64,000 nt of DNA from Candidatus Saccharibacteria bacterium. Lineage in GTDB: Bacteria > Patescibacteriota > Saccharimonadia > Saccharimonadales > Saccharimonadaceae. The stretch spans positions 576,113 through 640,112 of the forward strand of contig CP066696.1 of assembly GCA_016432585.1 (NCBI GenBank), read 5' to 3'. The notes below the pieces were generated by a model. The model was not told the origin of the DNA. It saw only the letters and a program-made list of their open reading frames with translations, and did no database searches. Shown here in pieces: positions 7,332 to 17,158 of the stretch. The translations under genes and the position numbers were made by a program. Numbering within the stretch: the stretch's first letter is position 1; each line of letters begins with the position of its first letter.

Positions 7332-9857
7332 ATGCTTTACTACACAAAAACCGTTCGCGAAACATATAGCGAACTAAAAACGTCGGCCAGTGGCCTTGCT
7401 ATCAGCGAAGCAAAAGAGCGGCTGCGTATTTACGGGCCAAACGCCATAAAAATCACCGGCGAGCCCCTATGGCGAAAGCTTATCGAGCCATTTGCTAACG
7501 TTTTTATGCTCGTTCTTTTTATTGCAGCGCTTATCAGTGTTTGGCACAAAGACTATCTCGATGCGGGTATTATCGGCACAATCATGGCGGCAAGCGCAAC
7601 TATTTATTATATTCAGCGCTTTTCAACGGAGCGGATTTTGCGATCACTGCGAAAGCACGAAGCCCAGGCGGTCGATGTTCTTCGCGACGGCAAAGAAACC
7701 GAGATAGACTCCAGCCTCCTCGTACCTGGCGATATTATCACGCTCACCGAAGGTGAAAAGATTCCAGCTGACGCCCGAATCATCGAATCTCGCTCGTTGC
7801 GGGTCGATGAATCGCAGCTTACCGGCGAATCGCTACCAATCGACAAGCAGTCCGAGCCACTCGGCGAGGGGAAGGAAGTCTACGAGCAAAGCAATATGCT
7901 CTTCCAGGGTTCGTTTGTCGTCGCGGGCACCGCTATAGCGATTGTTACCACCACCGGCAACGACACCGAGTTTGGCCAGCTGGCGGCCCTCACGAAAGAT
8001 TCGGCGACCGAAAGCCCTGTCCAGAAAAAAATCGACAAACTTCTAACACAAATCATCGCTGTTGTCGGCGCAGTTGCAACTGTCGCTTTTATGCTTGCTC
8101 TCGCACGCGGAATGGAACTTACCGAGAGTCTAAAGTTCGTGTTGGCGCTTTCGGTTAGCGCCGTTCCAGAAAGCCTGCCAGTGGCCATATCCGTCGTTCT
8201 TGTTCTGGGAATGCGCCGCATGGCTGCAAAAAAAGCGCTTATCCGTACCATGCGCTCTATCGAAACAATCGGTGTTATTACTACCATCGCCACCGACAAA
8301 ACAGGAACACTGACAAAAAACCAACTTACCGTGCAAGAAACATGGCAGTTTCATAAAGACACGCGCAAATTCATTCGTTCTATCGCGTACGCTGTTAATC
8401 ATTCATCACACAAAACACACGACCCACTCGACACAGCTCTTGCAAATTTTGCAGAAGAAAAGGGCACTAAAGAGCCCGCATACCAGCCGTTTGCCACGCT
8501 TCCATTTGATCAATCTGTCGCTATGAGCGGCAATGTATGGCATAACGGCAGCGATTATCACCTGGCAATTAAAGGTGCGCCCGAGCATGTACTTGCTCGC
8601 TGTGATCTTACTGAAAATGAGCGTGAAATCGCAAGTGCCGAACTTCACAAGCTGACAGCAAGCGGCTACCGCGTTGTCGCCGTCGCGCATAGCGATCTTT
8701 CAAAGCCAATTGAGGACTTCGACGACCTAAAGGGCAGGCACCCTCTCGAATTCGACGGCTACGTTGCCATTGCCGATATTCTACGTCCCGAGGCGAAAAA
8801 ATCAATCCAGGCCGCTCTGCGCGCGGGCGTCACCGTTCGTATGATTACTGGCGATCATTTTGAAACGGCGTACCATATTGGCAAGCAGCTTGGCATGGTA
8901 ACAAGCCGTGACCAAGTGTTTGATAGCCGACGCATGAATGTTATGAGCGACGAACAGCTCGAAAAAATTATCGAGAACACCCGCGTTTTCTCGCGCGTTG
9001 TCCCCGAACATAAGTATCGTATTCTTGAACTGCTCAAAAAGAACAATATTACCGCAATGACAGGTGATGGTGTTAACGATGTTCCAGCACTTGCTAACGC
9101 ACATGTGGGCGTTGCTATGGGCAGCGGGGCAGGAATCGCCAAAGACGCAGGCGACATCATCCTTCTAAACGACAACTTCAAAAGTATTGTCGATGCCATG
9201 CACGAGGGAAGAACGATTTTTGCTAACATACGCCGAATGCTGTTTTATCTGCTCTCTACAAACGCTGGCGAGGTAATTACCATGATCGGCTCGCTCGCTA
9301 TCGGGCTACCGATTCCGCTCGTTCCTGTGCAAATCCTTTGGGTCAACCTTGTTACCGACACGGCTTTGGTTATTCCTCTTGGACTCGAACCAGGCGAAAA
9401 AACCAACATGACAAAAAAGCCCGCGCAGCCTAACGCGCCAATCCTTAGCAAGTTTCTTATCTCACGCATGATCCTTGTTGCGCTCACCATGGCCATGCTC
9501 ACTATCAGCATGTACGCATTCTTTAGTGCGCAGTTTGGTCACGAATACGGTCGCACGATCGCGTTTAGTGCGCTTGTTACTATGCAGTGGGCAAACGCAT
9601 TTAACGCCCGCAGCGATGAAGAGTCAATTTTCGTCCGTATCAGAACATTTAACGGCAAATTCGTTGCCGGCCTTTCAATCGCTATCACGCTTCAAATGCT
9701 CGTTCTGTTCGGCCCGCTTGGGCAATTCCTTCATGTATCACCGGTTGCAATAAACGATCTTGCAGTTACTGGCGCAATCGCGTTTATTGTGCCGATTCTT
9801 TTTGTAGAAATTCACAAGTTTATCGGTCGAAAATATCTTAATCGAACGAATCGTTAA
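7332..9857 (+). CDS. P2-type cation-transporting ATPase
   Basis: Membrane pump of 841 residues. An N-terminal cation-ATPase domain (about 1-65) is followed by the actuator motif LTGES, the TM4 ion-binding motif VPESLPVAIS, the phosphorylation site DKTGTLTKN, the hinge TGDGVNDVPAL and four further C-terminal helices. The set resembles Ca2+ or Na+/K+ type P2 pumps, with Ser replacing the usual Gly after PE in TM4. TATAAT with TG one base upstream ends 7 nt before the ATG, so the mRNA is probably leaderless. It converges with another P-type ATPase and overlaps its stop by four bases. Confidence 0.9.
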   Translation: MLYYTKTVRETYSELKTSASGLAISEAKERLRIYGPNAIKITGEPLWRKLIEPFANVFMLVLFIAALISVWHKDYLDAGIIGTIMAASATIYYIQRFSTERILRSLRKHEAQAVDVLRDGKETEIDSSLLVPGDIITLTEGEKIPADARIIESRSLRVDESQLTGESLPIDKQSEPLGEGKEVYEQSNMLFQGSFVVAGTAIAIVTTTGNDTEFGQLAALTKDSATESPVQKKIDKLLTQIIAVVGAVATVAFMLALARGMELTESLKFVLALSVSAVPESLPVAISVVLVLGMRRMAAKKALIRTMRSIETIGVITTIATDKTGTLTKNQLTVQETWQFHKDTRKFIRSIAYAVNHSSHKTHDPLDTALANFAEEKGTKEPAYQPFATLPFDQSVAMSGNVWHNGSDYHLAIKGAPEHVLARCDLTENEREIASAELHKLTASGYRVVAVAHSDLSKPIEDFDDLKGRHPLEFDGYVAIADILRPEAKKSIQAALRAGVTVRMITGDHFETAYHIGKQLGMVTSRDQVFDSRRMNVMSDEQLEKIIENTRVFSRVVPEHKYRILELLKKNNITAMTGDGVNDVPALANAHVGVAMGSGAGIAKDAGDIILLNDNFKSIVDAMHEGRTIFANIRRMLFYLLSTNAGEVITMIGSLAIGLPIPLVPVQILWVNLVTDTALVIPLGLEPGEKTNMTKKPAQPNAPILSKFLISRMILVALTMAMLTISMYAFFSAQFGHEYGRTIAFSALVTMQWANAFNARSDEESIFVRIRTFNGKFVAGLSIAITLQMLVLFGPLGQFLHVSPVAINDLAVTGAIAFIVPILFVEIHKFIGRKYLNRTNR

Positions 9858-12184
9858 ATATTGTAATGAGCTTGGCGCAATTTTGCACCGGCTCGAACGG
9901 CCAAAACATATTGCAAAATAGCAGCAATCGCAACAACAAATAAAGCTGGCCATGCATATGTCCAGCTAGGGCTTGTAAAGTCGAAGAAATCACGCGCGAA
10001 ACCCCATCCAAAGCTTGCAAGCGCAACAACTGTCGCTGCAGCAACATACAAAAGCCGTGCTGTTCGGGCAGGCGCATCGTACATAACGGCCAGCATTTTC
10101 GATGCCAAAAACACCAGAAAGACACCAAAGAACGTTGCAACAATCACTGTCGTTGTCGCTACTTCGGCAGGGTTGTTTGGGTACAGTTGAGTCATCGCCC
10201 AGTAAATAAAGGTAACTGCAACTCCCGAAACAGCAGCGATTGGTGCAACCGCCAGTAACGTATCACGCCAAAAATGTTGCGGCTGCACACGGTGATGCGG
10301 TCGGGGAGGAAATAGTGTCCACATAACCGTCGGCATCGTCACAAGAAAGATATTCATAAATGTTACATGGCGAGGCTGGAACGGATACACCATACCGAGC
10401 GCCAGCGTCGCAAGCAACAACACCACGCCAAATATAATTTTATGAAAGAACAGCACGGCAATAATTTCAATCGCCTGCATAATACGATTGCCTAGTTTCA
10501 TACCAAGTGGCAGCGACGCAAACGAGTTATCTAGCAGCACAATATCGGCCACGCGCCTGCTCGCCGCCACGCCTGCATACATAGCAACGCCAAGATCTGC
10601 TTTTTTAAGTGCAAGCGCATCGTTGACGCCATCGCCAACCATACCCGTAAACTTACCACTTTCTTTAAACGTGGCGATAAGGCGCTCTTTTTGCTCTGGC
10701 AATACCCGCGCAAAAATAGTGGTGGCGAGCACTTTCGCATTCCATTGTTTATCAGAAAGTTCGGCAAGCTCGGCGCCTGTCATAACCGCCGCACTGTCGC
10801 GAATACCGGCCTTGGCAGCGATATAACGTACCGTTTGCGGATTATCACCGCTAATAACGCGAATACTCACGTCGTTATCCTGAAGATATGCGACTGTCTT
10901 TTCGACACCCGCACGCAGAGGATTATTAAGAATTGCAAGGCCAACCGCAGTTCCGGAGCCAGACGCAAGCTCCTTAAATGGTGTCTTATGGTCGCTAAAC
11001 GAAGCCACAAGCAGCACTCGGCGACCTTCTTGCGCTAGCAACTCTATTTGTTTTTTGTGTCGCGCGGTAAGCGGTGCGAGCTTCGATAAAAACTCGGGTG
11101 CTCCTATTAAAACAGTGTGCGTTTCGCCATTTAAAACAAACCGTACGCCGCTCATTTTTCGTTCAGACGAAAAGGCAAGCGTCGCTTTAACAGTGTAGCC
11201 TTTGGGCGCAGGCAAGGCAGCTATAAGTGCATCGCCCGTTGCATTGCCGCCAGACGTCCCCGCCGCGACCACACCAACAATATCATTCCACTTCGCGCGC
11301 TCGGCGTCGCTTTTTGCAGTAAACAAATCTAGTGAATCGAACGTTATTTCATCACTCGTTAGCGTACCTGTTTTATCGACACAAAGCACCGAAAGCAGTG
11401 CCATTGCCTCTATCGCGGCAAGCTTTTGCGGCAAAACTTTGGCCTGGGCTAGCCGCAATGATCCAAACGCAAGTAGCAGGGAGCTTGCCAGTAACAACCC
11501 TTCGGGAACAACAGTTACCGCTGCCGATGTAATGGTCTTAAATATCAGTATGGCATCTTTACCCGACGCAAAATACACAATAAAAATAAGCGCCGCAAGG
11601 CCAAGCGCACCATACGTAAGTATTGTGATTGCACGGTTAATCGCTCGCTGAAGCGGAGTGAGCTGCGGGGTATAGCGTTTTAATGAGGCTGTCATTTGAC
11701 CGGCTTTTGTGTTGTCGCCAACAGCCGTTACTTTCGCTAGGGCAGCACCCGCAACAACGGCACTTGCCGCCAAAACCTGCATATCTTTTTCTTTTTCTAC
11801 CGACGCCGACTCACCAGTCAGCATACTTTCGTCTACTTCGAGCCCACGGCTTTCGAGTAAAAGACAATCCGCCGGCACGTCATCACCCGATCGCAACTCA
11901 ATAATGTCACCAACGATCAACTGATCATACATAATCTCCTCAAAGGTGCCGTCGGCCAGTTTACGCCTTGCATGAGGCGCGCTCATTAGTTCAAGTTTTT
12001 TAAGAGCCCGCTGCGCACGAACCTCCTGAACAATCGCAAAAAGGGTATTAAGAACAATAACAACCGAGATAAACCATGCGTCACGAAACTCACCCAAAAG
12101 CAAAAGAATTGTCGCGAGTGTCAGAATTGCAATCACAATAGGAGACACGAAATTGCGGCGCAATATAATAAGAAAATCTTTCAT
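9854..12184 (-). CDS. P-type cation ATPase, CtpE-like
   Basis: Membrane pump of 776 residues lacking the N-terminal cation-ATPase domain of its neighbour. It starts almost directly with a membrane helix, then LTGES, TM4 motif VPEGLLLASS, phosphorylation site CVDKTGTLTSDE and hinge VGDGVNDALAL. The segment between PEGL and DKTG resembles the mycobacterial CtpE group, implicated in Ca2+ uptake. TGC-TATACT ends 8 nt above the ATG, indicating a leaderless mRNA. The two convergent pumps are different subfamilies, not a recent duplication. Confidence 0.88.
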   Translation of the reverse strand: MKDFLIILRRNFVSPIVIAILTLATILLLLGEFRDAWFISVVIVLNTLFAIVQEVRAQRALKKLELMSAPHARRKLADGTFEEIMYDQLIVGDIIELRSGDDVPADCLLLESRGLEVDESMLTGESASVEKEKDMQVLAASAVVAGAALAKVTAVGDNTKAGQMTASLKRYTPQLTPLQRAINRAITILTYGALGLAALIFIVYFASGKDAILIFKTITSAAVTVVPEGLLLASSLLLAFGSLRLAQAKVLPQKLAAIEAMALLSVLCVDKTGTLTSDEITFDSLDLFTAKSDAERAKWNDIVGVVAAGTSGGNATGDALIAALPAPKGYTVKATLAFSSERKMSGVRFVLNGETHTVLIGAPEFLSKLAPLTARHKKQIELLAQEGRRVLLVASFSDHKTPFKELASGSGTAVGLAILNNPLRAGVEKTVAYLQDNDVSIRVISGDNPQTVRYIAAKAGIRDSAAVMTGAELAELSDKQWNAKVLATTIFARVLPEQKERLIATFKESGKFTGMVGDGVNDALALKKADLGVAMYAGVAASRRVADIVLLDNSFASLPLGMKLGNRIMQAIEIIAVLFFHKIIFGVVLLLATLALGMVYPFQPRHVTFMNIFLVTMPTVMWTLFPPRPHHRVQPQHFWRDTLLAVAPIAAVSGVAVTFIYWAMTQLYPNNPAEVATTTVIVATFFGVFLVFLASKMLAVMYDAPARTARLLYVAAATVVALASFGWGFARDFFDFTSPSWTYAWPALFVVAIAAILQYVLAVRAGAKLRQAHYNI

Positions 12185-12224
12185 CTTCTTTCAGTATAGC
12201 AAACCGGCGCTCATCGGTTCTGTA

Positions 12225-12313
12225 TTGCAATATTTCTCGTTTTGTGTTATAATGTATATAAGTGCATTCGCATGTCCTCGCACCTGACCGCGACAATTCG
12301 GAGGAAAATCCTC
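12225..12313 (+). promoter_or_regulatory. promoter and leader of GC-rich unit A
   Basis: TTGCAA (12225-12230), exactly 17 bp, then TATAAT (12248-12253). The leader becomes GC-rich just after the predicted start. It ends with the SD GGAGG (12300-12304) inside a small hairpin, GAGGA / TCCTC (12301-12305 with 12309-12313), which abuts the ATG. Confidence 0.8.
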
Positions 12314-12961
12314 ATGCTCACGCCCGACGACACTCCTACTCAACCCCTGCCGCGCATTACAGACACCATGCCGTTGCCCGCGCTGCAGACGGACACAGTG
12401 GAGTTGCCGGTAGCACTCAGCCCTCGCGGCCTTCCCGCAGACCCGCCGGAGCCTCCCTACCAGGGAACTCCGCCGCCACTCTTCGGATGGTTCGCGCGCC
12501 TGCTGTTGGTTGCCGCGTTCGGCCTTCTGAGCATCAGCGGGGTACTGATCGCGTACCAAGCAGGCCAGCTCAGCGTCCCGGCCACGCCGTTCGCTGGCGA
12601 CCAGCCTCAGGCAACCGCCAGCGCGTCACCGAAGCCCAAGAACACTCCCAAGGCTTCGCCGACACCCACCAAGACCACGCCGCGCACCGTGCCAACGCAA
12701 GATCCTGCGCCCACGCAAAACGGCGACGGTATCGTTCCGGTCGTTGACATTCCGGCCACACCGCCGGCAGCAACACCCGAAACGCCATCCGCAACGCCCA
12801 GCAATCCGCCCACCGCCCCTTCCTCCGAACCGTCCATGCCAACACCAACGGCGTCTGCCACTACGCAGCCGCCCGCGAGTACGCCGCCGGTTCCAACGGA
12901 CCAGCCGACAGCATCCGCACCGCCTTCAGAAGATCTGGAGACGACCCCGCCCACCGAGTGA
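12314..12961 (+). CDS. membrane-anchored Pro/Thr-rich protein (GC-rich unit A)
   Basis: A 215-residue protein. A cytoplasmic N-terminus of about 57 residues, rich in Pro and Thr, is followed by a single helix (about 58-82, LLLVAAFGLLSISGVLIAY) and an extracellular tail of about 130 residues made almost wholly of Pro, Thr, Ala and Ser with the acidic end LETTPPTE. The tail would be an extended stalk. Codons are strongly GC-rich (GCC, ACC, CCG), unlike the flanking genes. The start follows GGAGG by 9 nt. Similar low-complexity membrane proteins are common in actinobacteria. No catalytic domain is visible; a surface spacer or adhesin role is conjecture. Confidence 0.75.
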   Translation: MLTPDDTPTQPLPRITDTMPLPALQTDTVELPVALSPRGLPADPPEPPYQGTPPPLFGWFARLLLVAAFGLLSISGVLIAYQAGQLSVPATPFAGDQPQATASASPKPKNTPKASPTPTKTTPRTVPTQDPAPTQNGDGIVPVVDIPATPPAATPETPSATPSNPPTAPSSEPSMPTPTASATTQPPASTPPVPTDQPTASAPPSEDLETTPPTE

Positions 12962-12982
12962 CAACCTCACCGGAAGCGGCCC

Positions 12983-13026
12983 GCCGGGTTCCCACCACCA
13001 TGGGAACCCGGCAGTTTGTTTTTTAG
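12983..13026 (+). terminator. intrinsic terminator of GC-rich unit A
   Basis: A perfect 12-bp stem, GCCGGGTTCCCA / TGGGAACCCGGC (12983-12994 with 13001-13012), six-base loop, followed by a T-rich tract ending in TTTTTT. Confidence 0.92.
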
Positions 13027-13098
13027 AGCCCCTATTTACCACAAGCGTGATCAAAATCATAGATTTTCATATAACTTCATGGTTGTTATTATTAGTCT

Positions 13099-14448
13099 AT
13101 GACATTCGACACATCTTCAGTTCACGCGTTCCAATCACATTTCGATGGTGATATTATCCTGCCAGAAAGCCCAGAATACGAAAGCGCGAGCACGGTATTC
13201 ATGGCAAAAGGAGCACCTGCAATTGTCGTAAGGCCCCGAACCGACGTCGCCGTTGCCGAGAGTGTGAAATTTGCGAAAGAGCATACCCTTGTTATTTCGG
13301 TTCGCAGCGGTGGGCATAGCGGTGCAGGCCACAGCACAAACGACAGTGGTATTATTATCGACCTTATGCATTTGAACAAAGTAGAAGTTATCGATACTGC
13401 AAAAAATACTGTTCGCATAGAAGGCGGCGCGCACTGGGGACCTACAGCCGACCAACTGCAAAAACTTGGCCTGGCAATTTCATCGGGCGATACGAATACG
13501 GTTGGCGTTGGTGGGCTTGCCACAGCCGGAGGTATCGGATGGATGGTTCGTAAGTACGGTCTCACGATCGACAGCCTCGTTGGCGCCACTGTCGTTACAG
13601 CATCTGGTGAAATCTTGCAGGCAAGCAAAACTACAAACCCAGATCTATTTTGGGGAATCCGTGGCGGTGGCGGTAATTTTGGTATCGTTACAAGCTTTGA
13701 GTTCGAGGCTCACCCTATAGGCGAGGTATACGCCGGGTCGATCGTTTACGATTTTGCCGAACGCGGCGAAATACTAAAAAAATGGCGCGATTACATGCGA
13801 ACAGCGTCCGAAGACCTATCGACAATGATCATGCCAATGCCAAGCATGCCGGCATTTGGCGGGCAGCCAGCCGCGCTTGTTTTGCTTGCGTGTTACGCTA
13901 GCGATAATCAAGAAGAGGCAACAAAGGTGATTGCAGCCTTAAAAGATTTCGGCACCGTTCTTAGCGACGACATACAGAAAAAGCCCTATGCCGAAGTGCT
14001 CGAAGATGCACATCCACCCCAAGGCTTCCAGGTTCTTGTTAATGACGCGCTGATTAGCGATTTCAGCGATGAGCTTATTGACACTATCGTAAAAAACGAC
14101 ACGCAAATGCTGCAAATACGAAGTGTCGGTGGCGCCATGAATAGGGTAAGTAAAGACGCAACAGCATTTGCCCACCGCGCAAGCGAAGCGCTTATTATTG
14201 CTCCTGTTTTTATGAGCCCTGCAGCATCGCAATCCGAAATTGATTCCGCACTGGAGCCGTGGCGCGCAATTGCCAAATTTGGCCAAGGCGCCTATATCAA
14301 TTTCTTCAATGAGTGGACGTCAGTCGAATCGACAGCAGCCTATCCTCCAGCAACATTCAATAAGCTTGTCGCGCTAAAGCGTCAGTACGACCCTGAAAAT
14401 ATCTTCCACCGAAACTACAATATCGCGCCAGATAGCGAACTACGCTAG
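13099..14448 (+). CDS. FAD-linked oxidase, berberine-bridge family
   Basis: Flavoprotein oxidase of 449 residues. The PCMH-type FAD domain has SVRSGGHSGAGHS, whose first His is the usual site of covalent FAD attachment, and GGGGNFGIVTSFEF. The C-terminal BBE motif is YDPENIFHRNYNI. Relatives oxidise sugars, alcohols or alkaloids with O2. There is no signal peptide, so it is cytoplasmic. TATTAT (13087-13092) ends 6 nt before the ATG with TTTTCA 17 bp above, so the mRNA is probably leaderless. The last bases overlap the convergent antiporter gene. The substrate is not evident. Confidence 0.88.
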   Translation: MTFDTSSVHAFQSHFDGDIILPESPEYESASTVFMAKGAPAIVVRPRTDVAVAESVKFAKEHTLVISVRSGGHSGAGHSTNDSGIIIDLMHLNKVEVIDTAKNTVRIEGGAHWGPTADQLQKLGLAISSGDTNTVGVGGLATAGGIGWMVRKYGLTIDSLVGATVVTASGEILQASKTTNPDLFWGIRGGGGNFGIVTSFEFEAHPIGEVYAGSIVYDFAERGEILKKWRDYMRTASEDLSTMIMPMPSMPAFGGQPAALVLLACYASDNQEEATKVIAALKDFGTVLSDDIQKKPYAEVLEDAHPPQGFQVLVNDALISDFSDELIDTIVKNDTQMLQIRSVGGAMNRVSKDATAFAHRASEALIIAPVFMSPAASQSEIDSALEPWRAIAKFGQGAYINFFNEWTSVESTAAYPPATFNKLVALKRQYDPENIFHRNYNIAPDSELR

Positions 14449-15558
14449 TTTGCTATAGCGGTCGAAAAGACCGTTACAAACGGCGTTGAGGGCATTCACT
14501 GTTACGATCGCAAGCGACACTACCGCAACGCTACCGTTAATGACAGGCTCTAGGTTGAGCGCTAAAACAATTGCCGTAATACCGTTTTGCTGGCTAAGCG
14601 CCAGATGCCACGTATCGCGGCGCGATAATTTGCTTTTTGAGTGATTCTCTTTTTTACTTACCAGTAACGCCGCCCACATAACAAGCCACGCCACTACTAT
14701 TTGCGACCCGTATGTTGCAACACCCAGCGTTATGCCGCCGACAATATCGACACCTCCGGCCAGTAAAATACCAAGCAAAAACGTCGCGCTATACAGTGCA
14801 ATGTTAAGCGCAAACTCGGCGCGGCGGCCAGCGCCTAGCCAAGACGGGCGAACGAACCATCCGGCAAGTGCGGCCATACTGTAAAGGCGCATAGGAATCG
14901 CGATAATGGCAGTTAAGCCCGAGATAACGTTTTTGCCAGACTCGTGATTATCTAGTTTTTCCTGCAGAATTGCATGAACGTTTTTTGATTTCATGCGACG
15001 ATAAAGCGCAAGCAAGCCGACCATAAGAAGCGTTCCCGCAAATGGTGTAATACTCACAAGAACGTCAACCCAGCTCGATCCCTCGGCTATTTTTTGGTGC
15101 GCCAATGTTGCAGCGGCACCAAGCAAAAGTGGCGTTGCAATTGCCGTCATAGGATCGTCGAACGACGCCCACATATTCAAGATAGTTCGCGTGCGCTTTG
15201 TCATACGCTTGTCGCTGCTCAGGGCCGCAACAGACAGCGGGTCAATCTGCGCCAGCGCCATACTTAGTACTGCATACTGCCAACTTTGAGTCACTAAATA
15301 TGTCGCGCCAAAAATAATCAAATATTTACAAAGCACACCAAACGTCACCGCAATAAGGACGATTCGCCAGTGACGCTTTGCCTCTTGGCGGTCGATACCG
15401 TATACCGCCATATACAGACCAAAGCATAGAAGGGCACTTGCCACCAAAATATACCATGGCGAATGCTCAAGCCCCTGCCAACCAAATACAACGGCAAGAA
15501 TAAGCCCCGCCAAAGCGGCAATAACAAGAAATGTCATGAATTTTAATCGATCAAACAT
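14440..15558 (-). CDS. cation:proton antiporter-like membrane protein
   Basis: A 372-residue protein with about ten membrane helices. SMALAQIDPLSVAALSSDKRM and MWASFDDPMTAIATP resemble the unwound core helices with paired Asp of CPA-type Na+(K+)/H+ antiporters, and SQQNGITAIVLALNLEP near the end is typical of that fold. It lacks any regulatory C-terminal domain. A TATGAT box is about 14 nt above the ATG with no SD. A role in pH or Na+ homeostasis is likely from the family, not proven. Confidence 0.72.
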   Translation of the reverse strand: MFDRLKFMTFLVIAALAGLILAVVFGWQGLEHSPWYILVASALLCFGLYMAVYGIDRQEAKRHWRIVLIAVTFGVLCKYLIIFGATYLVTQSWQYAVLSMALAQIDPLSVAALSSDKRMTKRTRTILNMWASFDDPMTAIATPLLLGAAATLAHQKIAEGSSWVDVLVSITPFAGTLLMVGLLALYRRMKSKNVHAILQEKLDNHESGKNVISGLTAIIAIPMRLYSMAALAGWFVRPSWLGAGRRAEFALNIALYSATFLLGILLAGGVDIVGGITLGVATYGSQIVVAWLVMWAALLVSKKENHSKSKLSRRDTWHLALSQQNGITAIVLALNLEPVINGSVAVVSLAIVTVNALNAVCNGLFDRYSKLA

Positions 15559-15615
15559 AGCGCGTTCTTCATATCATACACCTACACTACGCCGCCGTAA
15601 ATGCTAGTAATGGCT

Positions 15616-16422
15616 TTAGAAATTAAACAGCCGACATGTCAGATTTTCGTAAAAGAGCTCGACTTCTTCGCGGTATTCAGCGGACTGTTTGACATAATGT
15701 TCGAGCGAGAACCCACTGTTTATCTCTATAACACTCATTTCGCCTTCAGCAGTCTTAATAATATCCACGGCACCAAGGCGCAGTCCAATCGCATCCATTG
15801 CGGCCCTCGCTATAGCAACCATATCAGCATCAAGATCAGAGATGGAAAGTTTTTTTGCGTCTGCCCCAAGGTGTAAGTTGTACATTTTAAGCCCTCCGAT
15901 TTCGCGAGGGTTTGTTTTTTCATAGGCAATGCTCACCACACCGTCTAGTACAATAAGACGTGTCTCAGACACAATCGCCTCGTACGGGGCAATCGCCCAC
16001 GAGGGTATATTCGAACTCTCCATGTAGCGCATTGCGTCGTCTGCCGACCAAAAACGCGCAACGTTTTCGCCGCGACTCCCAAGCACAGGCTTAATAACAA
16101 TACTCTCGTGCCGCTTTATCATTTCGTCGACCAATCTCTTGTTGGGAAGTGGGGAATCGGGCGTACTAAGTAATTCGTGCCGCATACTGGCAACCCCGTT
16201 TTCTTTTAATAGATCATGCGTTGCTGCTTTGTCTCGGGCGATTGCAGCGGAGGCCTGGCCATTGCAGTCAAAGTTATAGCCAAGAACAAACTGGCGCGCA
16301 TCACCCAGGGTTAATCGAATAATCCATTCGTCTGAGAAGGCGCTATAGCGTATGCCATATTTTTCGCACGCACGTTTTATGCCCGCAATAACTGCTCTGT
16401 TTTCTAAAATATAATTTGTCAT
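15616..16422 (-). CDS. ATP-grasp ligase, RimK-like
   Basis: A 268-residue soluble enzyme. IVIKPVLGSRGENVARF is the ATP-grasp lysine/glycine loop, SETRLIVLDG follows, and the metal-binding end is SVIEINSGFSLEHY. The fold joins a carboxylate to an amine using ATP. The N-terminal third is poorly conserved. Family members modify ribosomal S6 or make small peptides and amino-acid conjugates. It stands alone, so no partner gene hints at the substrate. Confidence 0.8.
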   Translation of the reverse strand: MTNYILENRAVIAGIKRACEKYGIRYSAFSDEWIIRLTLGDARQFVLGYNFDCNGQASAAIARDKAATHDLLKENGVASMRHELLSTPDSPLPNKRLVDEMIKRHESIVIKPVLGSRGENVARFWSADDAMRYMESSNIPSWAIAPYEAIVSETRLIVLDGVVSIAYEKTNPREIGGLKMYNLHLGADAKKLSISDLDADMVAIARAAMDAIGLRLGAVDIIKTAEGEMSVIEINSGFSLEHYVKQSAEYREEVELFYENLTCRLFNF

Positions 16423-16479
16423 GCCTAAAAAACTTTCGTTCCTTCAGCATAGCATACGACCATAGGCTAAGATGTTAAA

Positions 16480-16983
16480 TTATGAGAGTTTTGCAAAACC
16501 TATAACGTAATTATTGCCGTAATGCTTGGCACATTTTGGACAAGTTGTATAGAAAAAGTAGATATCAGTTGCCTTACTACCATGCTCCACGACAAGATCT
16601 TGCATTTCTGCGTGCCATCTGGCGGCGTTTTTATATGGACCATTAAAAACTTTCGTGACGTACGAACCGCTAAGCGTCACCATGTCAGCACCTTCTATGG
16701 ACTTACTAACACCATATAACTGCTCGGCCTTCCAGGGGGATACATCTCTGCTAAGAATCATGCCGTCTTCCATAGGCAGCGCTGTACCAGTAGCGCTAGC
16801 GAGTTCCTGAAGTTTTGCCATAACCTTACCCATATTCAGCGGCACAAATAAAAAGCTTCGCGTGTACATACGAACAAAGAGTTTATTCTCGAATGTCACT
16901 TCCTTATTATCCCAGGCGTCTACGTTCGGAACAGGGCAACAACCGGTTTCGTTACTACTAGTGTATGTTGGTGGCATTCTCAT
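16480..16983 (-). CDS. conserved protein of the CCP...WD family
   Basis: A 167-residue cytoplasmic protein. TGCCPVPNVDAWDNKEVTFENKLF, LNMGKVM, the FNGPYKNAARWHAEM segment and TTCPKCAKHYGNNYV match a widespread family usually annotated only as 'hydrolase' or GyrI-like. The CPKC near the C-terminus and GCCP near the N-terminus could bind metal. AAGGAGG lies a few bases above the ATG with TATACT further up. No biochemical role is firmly known to me. Confidence 0.75.
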   Translation of the reverse strand: MRMPPTYTSSNETGCCPVPNVDAWDNKEVTFENKLFVRMYTRSFLFVPLNMGKVMAKLQELASATGTALPMEDGMILSRDVSPWKAEQLYGVSKSIEGADMVTLSGSYVTKVFNGPYKNAARWHAEMQDLVVEHGSKATDIYFFYTTCPKCAKHYGNNYVIGFAKLS

Positions 16984-17044
16984 ATATCCTCCTTTTTTAT
17001 GTAGTATAGTCTGCTATTTCTAGATTTTCTGTGATACTCCGCAT

Positions 17045-17069
17045 AACAAAAAACTCCCAAAAGGGAGTT
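17045..17069 (-). terminator. intrinsic terminator of GC-rich unit B
   Basis: Stem AACTCCC / GGGAGTT (17052-17058 with 17063-17069), AAAA loop, T tract on the minus strand. A second hairpin just upstream on the transcript, about 17107-17140 (GCCTG..CCGGA / TCCGG..CAGGC with two G-U pairs), strengthens it. Confidence 0.85.
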
Positions 17070-17158
17070 GCTTTAAAATACATGGTAGCTGGAAGTATCA
17101 CCCATGCCACCAGCCTGAACCGGAAAAATAATCCGGCCCAGGCGCGTCTTTGTTACTG

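Noticed and set aside
12600-12961. Several long overlapping frames in the Pro/Thr-rich gene on both strands
   Set aside because: Shadows caused by GC-rich, stop-poor sequence. Only the frame with an SD, a membrane helix and a terminator is kept.
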